A stretch of 64,000 nt of DNA from Ulota crispa (GCA_963920765.1 OY987246.1:16178868-16242867); one strand, 5' to 3'. Positions 1 through 11,215 are shown, counted from the first letter of the stretch. The notes: a model not told the origin generated them from the letters alone. Numbers and translations: made by a program.

Positions 1-1216
1 GGTGCAAAAAATTTAAGTTCAAAAAGTTTAAAGTCAAATAATCTAGTCATGCAAGATGCAATAAAGTTGGTTTTTACACTTTAACTCCTAAAGCATTGAA
101 CACCGTTTTTTGGCAACTTAGCAATTTTGGGCAGCTCACGCCTCACTACCAATGAGGTTTTCATTTTTCTTCTTTGAAAAATTTCACACATGATGTGTCC
201 AAGGAGTAGCTTTAAGGCCCAACAATTTTCATAAGTTTTGACTTCATGGTCAAAAGTTATTACATGATATGTAGTTTTCTTTGCTCGGCAAGTAGCCAAA
301 AAACTTCTTTAAAATTACATTTTTTGATTTTTGATTTTTTGAAACTTGGTCTTTAAATTTATGTATACTTGGGAAGCTTTGAATCTTTCAAACTTTGATC
401 AATGAGATGAAAGTTATGAAGAGATTTTTCTTGCGGACAATTATGGATTCTCTACTCCAAAATAAACTTTGAAGTCCATTATTTTACTCAATTTTCAATA
501 CTAAAAAAATAAATTAAAAAAAAGAAGATGTAGATTGTTTATCACAACATTATCACCATTGGGATTGGAAATTTTCATTTCTATAATCAAGTTCTTAACA
601 ATTTTGAGGTTTGAATCATTCTCTACTTCTTTTTACTTATTATTGTTTTTCCATGTGTTTTACAATTCCAAATGATTTGAAAATTTTCAAGTGAGTAACC
701 AACTTGCTTTGAAGAACAAATCCAAAAAATCACAACCATTTTGGATTTTTTTTCATACAAATAGAACCTTGTGAAGTGCAACTGCCCAAGTTTTTGCATA
801 GACAAAGATTGGCTTTTTATCAATTCAAACTCAAATATTATCTAACAATCTACATGGTGAAAACTCTTGAATTATTTTTTCACATCTTTTGATACTAGTG
901 TAGTACAAGATCTTACAGCTATATTTGTCAAAACAAAAAAGGGTAAAACTTGGTACTTGTACTAGAAATGGCAATTTTGGAGTAGTTTTGGTGAACAATT
1001 GAGCTTAGTGCTTTAAGGGTTAAACGCAAATATCTTGTAATTTGTGTAGTCAAAGTTTTAAAATTTTTAATCCACATTCTTATATTAGTCTAGTATAAGA
1101 TCCTACATTTAGATATGCTAAAAGACCAATTTTCAAACTTTTTCACTCTTTGCCATAGAAATGGCAATTTTGAGTTTCTTTTGACAAAACAAAGGCCCCA
1201 AGGCTTTAGGGGTTAA
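1..1216 (+). mobile_element. TTAA-type element, group C, left end cut by window, interrupted
   Basis: The outer copy survives as 1-80 and 1024-1216. Those pieces align in order with the uninterrupted group C copies at 40903-41831 and 59812-60731. Shared landmarks are the stretch beginning AGTCAAATAATCTAGTCATG, then GCAAATATCTTG, the CTAGTATAAGATCCTAC segment and the right end AAGGCTTTAGGGGTTAA. A short hairpin (TTGCCAT / ATGGCAA) lies just inside the right end. There is no coding capacity. It is split by the group B element at 81-1023, so it is the older insertion. Confidence 0.85.
81..1023 (+). mobile_element. TTAA-type element, group B, nested in group C copy
   Basis: It is bounded by TTAACTCCTAAAGC on the left and CTTTAAGGGTTAA on the right, with TTAA at both edges. 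Removing it with one TTAA restores ACACTTTAAACGCAAATATC, against ACACTTTGAACGCAAATATC in the intact group C copy at 60540. It is 943 bp, non-coding and AT-rich. The homologous copy at 13159-13998 is inverted, and the one at 47991-48865 has the same orientation. The short open frames inside it are not conserved between copies. Confidence 0.88.
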
Positions 1217-1334
1217 TAAATGACACATTTATGAGGACAATTAACATCATAGGATGGAAGTAACAGTTCATTTGCACTACTTGATCTCCTTATCCATTCC
1301 CTCTTTTTAAAATTTCAAGGTTTGTACTTATGAA
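1217..1334. other. Short spacer between TTAA elements
   Basis: This is 118 bp of AT-rich sequence between the group C copy and the following group A element. I see no feature in it. Confidence 0.5.
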
Positions 1335-2291
1335 TTAACCCCTAAAGGCCCAACTGTCCCCTCAAGGGACAAATGGATTTTAGGCATGTACCCATAGCTA
1401 AACTACCATTTGTGTGATTTTCTTAAACTTTTACTCAAGGTGGAAAATTCCAAAACCTAAGCGGGCATCTAATTTTTTCTTCATTTAGACATTTATAGAC
1501 AAAGGTATGCCTGAATATCTAAAAATTAGGGGAGAGCGAGAGCAATCAAGGCAGTCCAAAAAACTTTCTTTAAAATTGAATTTCTTTGAAATGAAAATTT
1601 GAAATCACTTCTTTGGATTTGCACATATGTGGGAAGCTTTGAATCATTCAATTTTGATTGATGAGATGAAACTTGTGAGAAGTTTTAGTTTGTGGGCAGA
1701 TATGGAGTCTCCCAAACCTCCATTTCTTTTGCCCCTTGTAAAATTTGGTGCTTTATTTGTTTGAGCTCTTTTTGTATTTATTTTTTGACTCTTTTTTTCC
1801 CCAAGTTGTAGTAGACTACAATTCCTTGGTATTCACCATTTGGATTAAAGTAATTCACATTATTGAATTTTACATAAATCCTCCTATTTTGCCTAGTGTA
1901 TATGCAAATTTCATGATCTCATGGCATTGCAAGATTTTACAAGGAATGATGGACACCTCCAATTCATTTAAAAATTCTCCTACTCTTATCTAACTTGGTC
2001 TTCTACATGGAACATCTAAACCTCAACCTTGCATAGAGCAATTTTTTTGATATAGGAACTATCAAAGGCTTCTAAATTTTTTGGGCAACCATGAATTTTT
2101 TTTTTTCACTTCACTCCTCTACATCTAGAGTGACTTGATTTTTTCCCATAAGCACCTCCCGTAGTCTAGGGCAAGATTGGGCGGTTGGATTTCCAAAATA
2201 AACTTTTTTTTCCTACCTTTCTACTCATTCCCCCAAAAGTGGATGTTTCAATGACTTTCACAAAAAAAGGGCTTAGGCCTTTAGGGGTTAA
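1335..2291 (+). mobile_element. TTAA-type element, group A (957-bp reference copy)
   Basis: It begins TTAACCCCTAAAGGCCCAAC and ends GGCCTTTAGGGGTTAA. At 957 bp it has exactly the length of the copy at 16422-17378. Group A landmarks in order are a CTGTCCCC...GGGACAAATGG stem near the left end, GGCATGTACC, a core reading GAAGCTTTGAATCATTC, the segment TTGTAGTAGACTACAATTCC, and a terminal box CCCAAAAGTGG...GACTTTCAC. It has no transposase. Its right TTAA is shared with the group E element that starts at 2288. Confidence 0.9.
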
Positions 2292-3048
2292 CCCTTGAGC
2301 ACCCCAGCGCCCCATACATCTCCTCCCTTGATTCAAAGCCTTGTTTTGAGGCACTGGATCTAACTTTTTGGTCTTGCTACAAACTACAATTATGAAGGCA
2401 TTCAAGTTGTCCATGTTAATGGAGTAATGGTGACAAAAGCCAAATTGTGCTGCAAGAGATTTGATTTGGTGAAATATCGTACGGGGCAACATGGGCCTAG
2501 TGGTAAGGAGCGTTTTACAGGCTGCAACTGGTCAATATCCCTTGCAAACTTCCTTGTGTAAGCTTTGTGGTAGTGGGAAAGTTGTTGGCAAGGATTCAAG
2601 CATGTTCTAGACCCTTATTATGGCAACCGTCACCAATTGTGTTGGTCAATGTATTCCGTGCAATAGCCATTTGAAGCCCTAAAACTTGACATAAAAAGAA
2701 GTGCAATCTTCAATAATTTACGAGTGTGTGCTTTCACATCTAATCTTGCTGCTCACAAAATTTAAGATGTATCAGGGGCTTAGAGAATTTGTAAAAATCA
2801 TCAAATAGCATCTACCTACCAAAAAATGAGATTTTGTCATCACATGTTGTTTGATCAAATGTTATAATCTCCCATCTCATATGGTCAGCTATTTCCAAAA
2901 TTTGCAAGCCATTTTCCAAGGAGATGTTCCACTATTTTCAATGGTCCCTTTTGTGGATCATCCAAATGAGTGAGATATGATGCATCAAAGTTGTTGATCT
3001 CCAAAAACCTTGATTTTGGAGAATATGGCCTACGCGCTTAGGAATTAA
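2288..3048 (-). mobile_element. TTAA-type element, group E
   Basis: This 761-bp element is bounded by TTAACCCTTGAGCACCCC and GCGCTTAGGAATTAA. It is the inverted homologue of the copy at 27118-28821, which measures about 745 bp once its nested insertion is removed. It serves as the empty-site reference for that insertion, reading CATCTTAAATTTTGTGAGC at about 2755-2785 in reverse. It shares one TTAA with each neighbour (2288-2291 and 3045-3048). The frames of 65-108 codons on the minus strand match no known family. Confidence 0.82.
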
Positions 3049-3773
3049 CCCCTAAAAGACTGTTGTCCCCTCAAGGGGCAAATGGAATTTTGGGCATGTA
3101 CCTATAGCTAAACTACTTGTATGATTTTTTGAAACTTTTATGGAAGGCCGGGAATTCAAAGACTTATGTGGTTGTAGAATTTTTTTCTTCATTCCAACAT
3201 TTATTGAAGAAGTTATGCATGAATCCCTAGCAAACAAGGGAGGGCATGCAACCCAAAAACTTCTTTATAAATTGCATTTAAAAAAAATAAAAACTCAAAA
3301 TTGGTTCTTTAGATTTACATACATGTGGGGAGCTTTGAGTAATTCAATTCTAATTAATGAGCCAAAAGTTATGAAGAGTTTGAGTTTGCGGGTAGATATG
3401 GAGTTTTTCAAAACTAGACCTACGTGCAAACTGAAACTCTTCATAACTTTCATCTCATTGATTGAAATTGAATGATTCAAAGCTTCCCACACATATGTAA
3501 ATGGCTAAAAATTAAATTTCAGATTTTTGTTTTAAAAAAATTAAAATTTGAATGAAGTTTTTGGGCTGCCCGCCTTCTCCCATTTTCTGGAAACTCATGC
3601 ATAACTTCTTCAACAAATGTCAAAATGAAGAAAATTTTATATTACCACATAGGTCTTTGAATTCCCCATCTTCTGTAAAAGTTTTAAAAAATCACATAAA
3701 GTAGTTTAATTGTAAGTACATGCCTGAAATCTCATTTGTCTTTGCAAAGGATCAATAGTCCTTTAGGGGTTAA
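3045..3773. mobile_element. TTAA-type palindromic (fold-back) element, group D
   Basis: This 729-bp element runs from TTAACCCCTAAAAGAC to CCTTTAGGGGTTAA. The two halves are inverted copies of each other: the left half runs through GGCATGTACCTATAGC and the right half ends with GTAAGTACATGCC before the terminal box. The arms are about 340 bp and the centre lies near 3405. The left-arm sequence resembles the left half of group A, so it probably arose from two group A left halves joined head to head. The similar open frames on the two strands (3140-3475 and 3295-3492) result from this symmetry. Confidence 0.87.
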
Positions 3774-3962
3774 ACCTAAGAGAGCAAACACTCACTAAGT
3801 CACTATAAGCAAACATCCGTGTTAACATTGAAATTGGAAAACTAAAACATAACATACTGCTCTACGTTGCTTGTGTTTGTTGCCTTAGACTCTTAGAGTT
3901 TTCCTATTCTAGGCCAACATGGAAATTTGCTTCAAATGGACAATGAATGTTCTCACACGCTT
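3774..3962. other. Unassigned spacer
   Basis: About 190 bp between the group D element and a small MITE. No feature seen. Confidence 0.4.
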
Positions 3963-4124
3963 AGGGCATCCTTCCATGCTCACCAGTGGCCAGACAATTT
4001 ATTTTTAGGCCAGCATTAATGGGTGGGATGTGGGTTTTGGGAAACCGGAATTCCATCCCACCAATTAGTGGTAGTCTAAAAATAATCTGCCCCACCACCG
4101 GGTAGCATGGAAAAACACTCTTAA
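3963..4124. mobile_element. Short inverted-repeat MITE
   Basis: The arms are imperfect inverted repeats. The left arm carries CCATGCTCACCAGTGG, then TTTATTTTTAGGCC and GGGTGGGATG. The right arm, read in reverse, carries CCATGCTACCCGGTGG, then TTATTTTTAGACTACC and TTGGTGGGATGG. It is about 160 bp with no coding capacity. The precise ends and target duplication are not clear. Confidence 0.6.
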
Positions 4125-4588
4125 AGCATCTTCATCGGATTGGGAGAACAGGACAAGAAAGGAGTGGTTGAGAGGCATAGTAACTTTTTTTGCTTGACTA
4201 GGCCGAAGAAGTCCACTAGTGCCTCGGAGAATAACTTGCCACCCAAGGAAAGAGCAGATTTGCAAGAAAGTGGTGTCTCGGGCTTTGTGTGGGGGTTGCC
4301 ACATGTGGGTGTAGTGGGGCACTGGGACTTGCTACACATTGATGCTTTGGTGCTCCGCATCCATGACCCAACATCACTTGCACTAGCACAAATTGAGCTC
4401 ACTAGAGAAACTCAAAATCTTTGCAAGTGAGCATCCTTGGGTGCCGCTCTAGCGTGATCGCTCTAGCTATTTGGGTGCGCATGCTGACGGTGGAGATTGG
4501 AAACTGAATTTGGAATCCACTTCGGGCTCATTGTTTGCCTATTTTGAGCAAACCAATGGAGCTGCTCTTATCAAAGGACTGGAGCTAT
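4125..4588. other. Unassigned segment with one short open frame
   Basis: A 96-codon frame runs at 4140-4430 on the plus strand. It shows no motif I recognise. The segment is less AT-rich than the TTAA elements on either side and holds a small inverted pair (CGCTCTAGCG / CGCTCTAGC, about 4445-4468). It may be part of another mobile element. Confidence 0.3.
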
Positions 4589-5533
4589 TTAACCCCTAAT
4601 GGCCTAGGCCATTTTTTTTGTGAAAAAAAATGAAAACTGCCACTTTTGGGGGATGAAAGGAATGGTTTTTTTTTTTTTTTTTGATTTAAAAAAAAAAAAT
4701 TCATTCATAAGATCTTGCTCTAGATAGCATGAGGTACTTGGGAAAAAAAATTGAGCATATTCCCAATGACAAGGACTGAGATTTTTACAAATGAAGTGAA
4801 GAAAAAAGTTTTTTTTCATACTACCCAAAAATTTCAGATATCGTTGACCACTCCTATATCAAAAAAATTGCTCTACACAAAGTTGAGGTTTTTCTTTCCC
4901 ATGTAGAAAACCAAGTTAGGTATGTGTGGGAGAATTTTCAAATCAATTGGAACTATACAGCACATGGGAAAGATCAATAAGTAAAAAGAAGTAGAGAATG
5001 GGATAAAACACTAAATTGTTAAGAATTTAATTATTGAAATGAAAAATGCAAATCCCAACGGTGATAGTGTTGTAATAAATAATCTACTTCCTTAGGTTTA
5101 GTTTTTTTTCCAAATATTGAAAATTGAGTAAAATAAAGGACTTCAAAGTTTATTTTAGAGTAGAGAATCCATAATTGCCAATAAACAAAAACTCCTTATA
5201 ACTTTCATCTCATTAATTGAAATTGAATGATTCAAAGCTTCTCATGTATGAAAAAATCTAAAGAACTAGTTTCAAATTTTTATTTTAAAAATATATAATT
5301 TTTAAAGAAGCTTTTGAGCTACCTAGATGGGCAGCCCTCCCCAAAATTTCAAAAAAACATGCATAACTTCTTCAATAAATGTCGGAATGAAGAAATTTTT
5401 TTGATGCCCACGTAGATCTTTGAATTCCTCATCTCCCATAAAAGTTTCAGAAAATTACATAAAATAGTTTACTCATAGGTACATGACCAAACCCCAAACG
5501 GTCCTCAAAGGGACAACGGGCCTTTAGGGTTAA
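4589..5533 (-). mobile_element. TTAA-type element, group A/B mosaic
   Basis: It starts TTAACCCCTAATGGCC and ends GGCCTTTAGGGTTAA (945 bp). The left part is group A in reverse, with the CCACTTTTGGGGGATGA box and the AAGTTGAGGTTTTTC segment. From about 4950 to 5200 it switches to group B material (AAGAAGTAGAGAATGGG, ACTTCAAAGTTTATTTTAG, TAGAGAATCCATAATTGCC). It then returns to the shared left-end region in reverse, ending with GTCCTCAAAGGGACAACGG. Confidence 0.83.
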
Positions 5534-8130
5534 AGAAGATTAAACATATTCAAGCATGCTTTAGATGATAGGATGCAATGATGCATTAATTTTCAACTGT
5601 ATGACCAATTTGATTGTTAGTTGCTTCATAATTTCTATGGAAGGTTCCCAATGTAAATTAATTCAAGTAAAGTTAAAATAAAGTAATAAACTTGCAAGAA
5701 AACGAAGACCTTGTTCTTGAAAACTTCCCAATCGGTGATTTGATTATGCCTCAAATAGCTTCATAGTTATTTACATGGTGTTTCACCCTATTGCACTCTT
5801 AGAGGTAAAAAGCACCAGGCACCAGCTTTTTGAAGTATCACGGTTTCACCATATGACCTATTGTATAGAAAACACTAGATAAACTATAGTTGAGGCTGGC
5901 GCTTTCCTGAATAGGAGGATATCCTGATCATGTGCGAAGACTTAGAACCGAATAATTATCAATTAGGATTCTGACGAGTCTTTGTATAGTGGCACACAAT
6001 TTGCTTGTATGGCGAGGTCATATCTTGGTTTGACTGAGCGATACAGAAACTGGGTCTCACTGTAGGCAGACTCCGTGCTTCACTTTACCGTTGATGGAGA
6101 CGCGGGGCCAGGATGCGGACTTCACCACGATGGCGATGACGACGGGGACAGGGACTTGGGGAGATTAATTACACCGTGGCTTGCGATTTACGTTACGCTC
6201 AGGGCTAGCTATACCAGTTAATAGGTCCTGGAGTGATTATCGGTGCAGCACCATTCGGAGAGCGGCACGAGAGTTGTATGGTCCCGGAGCAATGAAGACC
6301 TGTTCGATTGCAACGTTTAGCTATCTCATCAGTGCATATCAGCTGATCAACCACTCATCCTGCAGAGCAACACTGGACTTCGTAGGGGAAAGAGGTGGCA
6401 AATAGTCTCCTGCTATAATTCATCTGCCAACGCTTTGCTCTCCATGCAGTGGATTACCAACACAAAACTGTTCCATTAGCTAACTCAAGGCTATTACAAG
6501 TATTGCTAATCTGATTTAGACTCTGTTTTACAGTGATTTAATTTGGGGGGCATTGCCAAGACTGCACGCCTGCGGTCTACGAACATGAGATAACAAGGGC
6601 CCTCCACATCTGCCCATTCATTGAAATGCGTCCTGCAGCCTAACCCTTATTATCAGATTCCAGTTTCAAAGAAGAGGCTTTGCCGTGTGTGATGATTAGT
6701 GCAGTACTCGAAATGATATGATTACACTGAGTGAGTACGCTTGGGCCCTGCACTGCACTGCGGTTGTAACGACATTGCTGTTGCGGGAGAAGCTGGTGAG
6801 ATGCGACAATAAGCAGCTCAGGAACGGCAGCAATCTGGGTAATCTGGAGGCATAACGAGCAAGTCATAAAGTGGGGACACTCATCAATATCAGATATTAC
6901 TGCTCATGTGGGAATATCCTCATTGCCATTGGTAGTTGAAAGGGTTGTACTGGGATATTAGTAACGACCCTGAGAGCATCAAGGACACGGTGCAGCAACA
7001 CGGCACTGGCCACCTCTCTGCCTCCTACCATAGGAATAACAGAAGAGGGAGAATAGGGGGTTTACCCCGCCATCACAGATAATGGCTGGTGTGGCATGCA
7101 TTGCAGTGGATAATAGAAACCTGAAGCACATACAGCCAAATTCGTTAACAGACAAAGTGTATGTGAAGTGTGTACATACACACTCAGCTATCCCAAGCTA
7201 CCTTACAGTCATACAAAGAGGATTAGCACTTGCATGGTACACGGAGATGCCATCCAAATCATAATGGTAACATGCTAGGTACTTGCATTCAGGACGCACC
7301 ATCTTTTGATGTCTACAGTCATAAATAAGGGTACGATCTCAGATTGGTGTCACCTGACCAACCGACCACGTCAACAGTGAACACCGGCTTGTGAAGGAAA
7401 GGCACCTCAAATATAGTCATCTGGGTGGAAAAGTAGAATCATATTCTCGATGGAGGATAGTCCGTAGATTGTTTCAGAAGTTTGAATATTCCAGTGCATT
7501 GAGTAACTTCATCATGATCCAACTTTAACAGCTTTAAGTGCCATTACTCAAAACTTACAGTGATATAAGTTTATAGAGATGTATTCGAGAGACCTCAAAC
7601 TATTCTTCGACTTGAAGGTAGAACGAACATTACGTTCTACGCAATCTAATATGCCGCAGGACGTGTAACTCGTAATGTTCAGACATCTGTAAAATTCTGC
7701 ACCTTTGCGACCTCAATGCTACATACAAGTCACTAGGCACTGTACATACTACATCGGCCTTAGACAATACGGTTTCCTAAAATTCCCATGCCTAAACAGA
7801 GGAACAAAACACTATACATAGAGGTCGGTGAAAAGTCTAATCTACAGATGTTAGTGGAACAGGATCGAATGAAGCAGACGCTTATCACTGTACTCTTCTA
7901 CTTTTATGAGTAAAATGGAATTCAGTAGTTTTTGAAGTACGTTTTAAAAATTTTATGTGCTTTTCTTTACATTTTGCAGGCTTACCACTGAGGTTGATGA
8001 AGATTAGCGCAAAGAGCGGTCGAGTGTCGACATCCGAAATTATCACAGAGTCACAAATCAGATCAATGTCCTGTGAAGCTTCTTGATAGCCAGCCAGAAG
8101 GATTAAGACCCCTAAAAGCCCAAACCAACC
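5534..8130. other. Repeat-poor region of balanced composition
   Basis: In this stretch the base composition shifts away from the surrounding AT-rich repeats, and none of the TTAA, fold-back or MITE families recurs. Open frames of 60-75 codons occur on both strands (for example 6181-6405 plus and 6640-6867 minus), but none carries a recognisable domain. It could contain exons, introns or regulatory DNA of an unrecognised gene. I see no rRNA or tRNA. Confidence 0.4.
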
Positions 8131-8287
8131 CTCACCAGACGGCAGCAGAAGAAGCTCCAGAGAGCATTGAGCAAATTTGTGATCCAGAAATACGGCTCCC
8201 ACTTCAGGCTTGTACGCACACAGATTCTTCAGGCGTTTTCCTCCTATGAACAAGGTGATCTTTACCTCAAGCGTCCCATTTCAAGCT
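7885..8287 (-). CDS. Candidate exon(s) of an unrecognised protein
   Basis: On the minus strand from about 8283 a frame reads GTLEVKITLFIGGKRLKN, continues KPEVGAVFLDHKFAQC, and later includes QDIDLICDSVIISDVD before turning low-complexity. It lies in the repeat-poor region and has balanced codon content. Possible splice donors are GTGAGG after the codons for LLLLPSG and GTAAGC after INLSG, near 7986. An in-frame stop lies just upstream of the GTLEV stretch, so any gene would need an upstream splice. I do not recognise the family, and a chance open frame remains possible. Confidence 0.25.
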
Positions 8288-10053
8288 CACCAGCCACGTG
8301 CCGAAATGATCGGAAGTACCGCGACTCTCCCACCCTCACGCCACCACGTCACAGATATCGACAAGCCACTCAACACAAGGATGACCGAAGCACAAGCAAG
8401 CTTCAAGTTACTGACAAAACATAAACAACTTCTTGGATTGCTACAAAGACTGTGCCGGGCTGAACAAGGGCAGGCAAACCAAACCAAACCAACAAATACA
8501 TACGAAGCTATCTTTGAAGCTTTTACTGAACAGACATCTCACTAACATCTTCTCCGGCCCTGACACTTCGAACATGCCTCCAAGCTCCCACACACAGGGC
8601 TCTCGCCTACATGCATCTCTAGTTCCGAGCGAACTCTATCAGCCTCCCAAGGGATGCCAGAAGGGATCTCACGAGGTGAGGAGCTCATAAACCCCGCATG
8701 GGGGTGTGCTCGGAGCAGTGGCGAGTCGCCACAAGCAACCACAGGGGTTGCAAGGCGAGCAGGAGAGGAGCAAGACGAGTGAAGGTGGGAGAGGAGGGCA
8801 GTTTCTACGACGCCGGCAAGCCCAAGCAGGAGGGGCAGGGCAGGCTCCCGAGTCCCGAGTGACAGAAGATGCAGGCAAGGTAGGTAAATATAGTAGTCCA
8901 AGGGGGTGTGGGTGGGGTGAGCGCCAGCCCTGGCCAGCCCTGGCCCACCAGGGACGGAGGCCACATCGCCACCGCAACATCCATCGCAGCAGCAGCAGCA
9001 GGCTGGCTTTCCCACCACGGAAAGGCAACCCACAACCGGGCACCAGTTTTAGGCAACTCCAGCCATGCACCGTGGCCCGTGCGTTATGTGACACTCCATT
9101 GCGAGCGCGCGCGGCAGGCAGCGTGGGCCTGACTGACTGACTGACAGCGAAGGGGGTGAGGTGGTGAGACTGTGAGAGGTGCTGGTGGTGGTGGTGGTGG
9201 TGGTGGTGCTGCTTGCATGAGATGGGGATGCACGGGAATACGGGATCAGTTGGCCCCGTGATTCTATCCGCTCTGGTCTGGAGCCTCTGGAGCCCCTGGA
9301 GCCCCTGGGCCTGGGGCTAGGTTCCCAGTTCCCATTATGATTGTAATGGCAGAGGGGTTAAGTAGCATTGGCAGGCAGGCAGGGGGGGAGGATGAGCACG
9401 TTGCTCTGTAGTCTCGTCTGCCGTGTCAGGCGCTTAATTCCGCTAGACACCCCTCTGCCCGGCAATCCTGTGATTCCAGTATTGGACTAATGGCCCCTCC
9501 CTCCCTCCCTCCCTCTCTCGCTGTAAGTTAAGTGTAACTCCAGCGGGAAAGAGTCTCCAGAATTTTCTTTACTGCGCATGGGCCTACTTCTACTGTTCTA
9601 CAGGTGAGAGAGAGTACGTACAGCACTACAGCCTTGTGCTGCCCCCCTCCCCCCTGCGCTGCCCCTGCACCGGAGTGCCCCCCCTTGGCCCCTGCCACGA
9701 GGAGTGAGAGCCGTGCTGGAGCCCTAGTCTATAGGGCTCCGTGATGCTTGCAAGAGATCGAGCCTTGACTTTGGGGCGCCGGAGGAGAACCCGCAGGCAC
9801 CCATCGCTTGCCCGCCCACGCCTCTGTCTTTTCCGTCTCTCGCCTTGAGAGTTGAGAGACTCCGTACAGCGATGGATTTTGGCGGATTTTTGGGAGGATT
9901 TGGGCTCCATTGGCTCTCCCCTTTGACTCCACCAGCGCTTCCCCCTCTTGCACTACTCCGGAGTCCGGACTTCGGACTCTGGAAGTGTGCCATACAAGTC
10001 TTTGTCTTCGGGAAACGAGCCCTGTTTTTTTGGTGTCCTTTTTGTCTTTCGGC
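8130..10053. promoter_or_regulatory. GC-rich island, possible promoter or first-exon region
   Basis: This is the most GC-rich part of the window. It has CpG-containing runs (GAGCGCGCGCGGC near 9103), a GCA run near 8990, a TGAC run at about 9130-9145, a GGT run at about 9183-9208 and a CCCT pyrimidine run near 9500. Many overlapping frames are open on both strands, as expected from GC-rich composition alone, and none shows a known domain. It ends abruptly at the MITE at 10054. A promoter or leader role is inferred from composition only. Confidence 0.35.
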
Positions 10054-10495
10054 AAGGTAGCAGCACCCACAAGCGTCAAACTCAGGACTTTGGAGTTGGA
10101 AAATCAATTGATGAAATTTGAAAGTAATATTGTCAAGTTAGGAAGATGAAACCAAAAATATTAGCATCAATTTTAAATTTTCAATTGCAAGCATTTGTTT
10201 ACAAATATTTTTCGAAGTCCAAAATCATTAAAATTGTATAGTTATATGTTTGAGATGCTAAAAATAATGTTTAATAGTTCTTAAACAATGAGATGGGGCA
10301 CTCAAAATTATCATTTTAGTCACCCAAAACCAGCACTTTGTTACCCATAACCATCACTTCATCACTCCTAACCATCATTGCGTCACCCACAACCATCACT
10401 TTGTCACCCATGACCATTTGATTTTATATTTTTCAGTCCTTGACAGTGTCAAATGACGCCCATGGGGACATGACGGGGATGGGTGTTGCTACCTT
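10054..10495 (+). mobile_element. AAGGTAG-ended MITE, copy 1
   Basis: Terminal inverted repeats are AAGGTAGCAGCACCCACAAG on the left and GGGTGTTGCTACCTT on the right. The interior holds imperfect 20-bp repeats of the type CACCCATAACCATCACTTTG (10315-10420). The same organisation appears inverted at 55524-55951, and a shorter relative is at 56347-56636. No coding capacity. Confidence 0.75.
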
Positions 10496-10516
10496 AGAGC
10501 ATCTTCTACAGCACGT

Positions 10517-11215
10517 TTAACCCCTAAAGGCCCAAGCCTTGTTTTTTGTGAAAGTCACTCAAAACTGTCACTTTTGGGGGAATGAGTAGAAAGGTAGGAT
10601 TTAAAAAAAAAAAATCCAATCGTAGGATCTTGCCGTAGACTATGGGAGGTACGTGTGTGAAAAAAATCAGCTCATTCTAGATGTGGAGGAGTGACATATT
10701 GATATCTAAAGTTTAGAAAATAGTTTTTTGTCTTGCTGCCCAAAAATTTCAGAAGCCTTTGACAGCTCCTATATCAAAAAGGTTGCTTTACAAAAAGTTG
10801 AAGTTTTTTTTTCTCATGTAGGAGAACAAGTTAGGTAAGTGTGGGAGATTTTTCAAATGAAATGGAGGTTTGAATCATACTTTGTAAAATCTTGCAATGC
10901 CATAAGGTTATGAAATTTGCATATACACCAGGAAAAATTGGAGGATATATGTAAAATTCAGAAATTTTAATTATTGTGATCCAAACGGTAAAACCAAGGA
11001 ATCTTAGTCTACTACAACTAGGGAAAAAAAAGTAAAAAAAAAAAGCACATATAGCTCTAAAAAGTAAAGCACCAAATTTTACAAGGGGGGAAAGAAATGG
11101 AGGTTTGGGAGTCCCATATCTACTAGCAAACTAAAATTTCTCATAACTTTCATCTCATCAATTAAAATTGAATGATTCAAAGCTTCCCACATACATATAA
11201 ATCCAAAGAAACATT
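10517..11215 (-). mobile_element. TTAA-type element, group A, truncated
   Basis: It begins TTAACCCCTAAAGGCCC and follows group A in reverse through CACTTTTGGGGGAATGAG, AACAAGTTAGGTAAGTGTGG, TAGTCTACTACAACTAGG and GATTCAAAGCTTCCC. Homology stops at about 11215, where an unrelated MITE family begins. The final 250 bp or so and the second TTAA end are missing. Confidence 0.8.

Noticed and set aside
81-1023. TTAA elements as PIF/Harbinger MITEs with TAA or TTA duplications
   Set aside because: A 3-bp duplication would leave asymmetric ends. All four empty sites fit a single TTAA, and the ends are symmetrical with a TTAA reading. It remains formally possible.
1335-1350. CCCCTAAAGG and CCCTAAA words resemble plant telomere repeats
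   Set aside because: They occur singly at element ends in inverted pairs, not in tandem. They are transposon termini.
3140-3492. Similar proteins encoded on both strands
   Set aside because: The similarity follows from the palindromic group D element and is not evidence of genes.
8542-9140. Several frames of 83-163 codons open in many phases
   Set aside because: GC-rich DNA has few stop codons. No phase shows a domain or a better start than the others.
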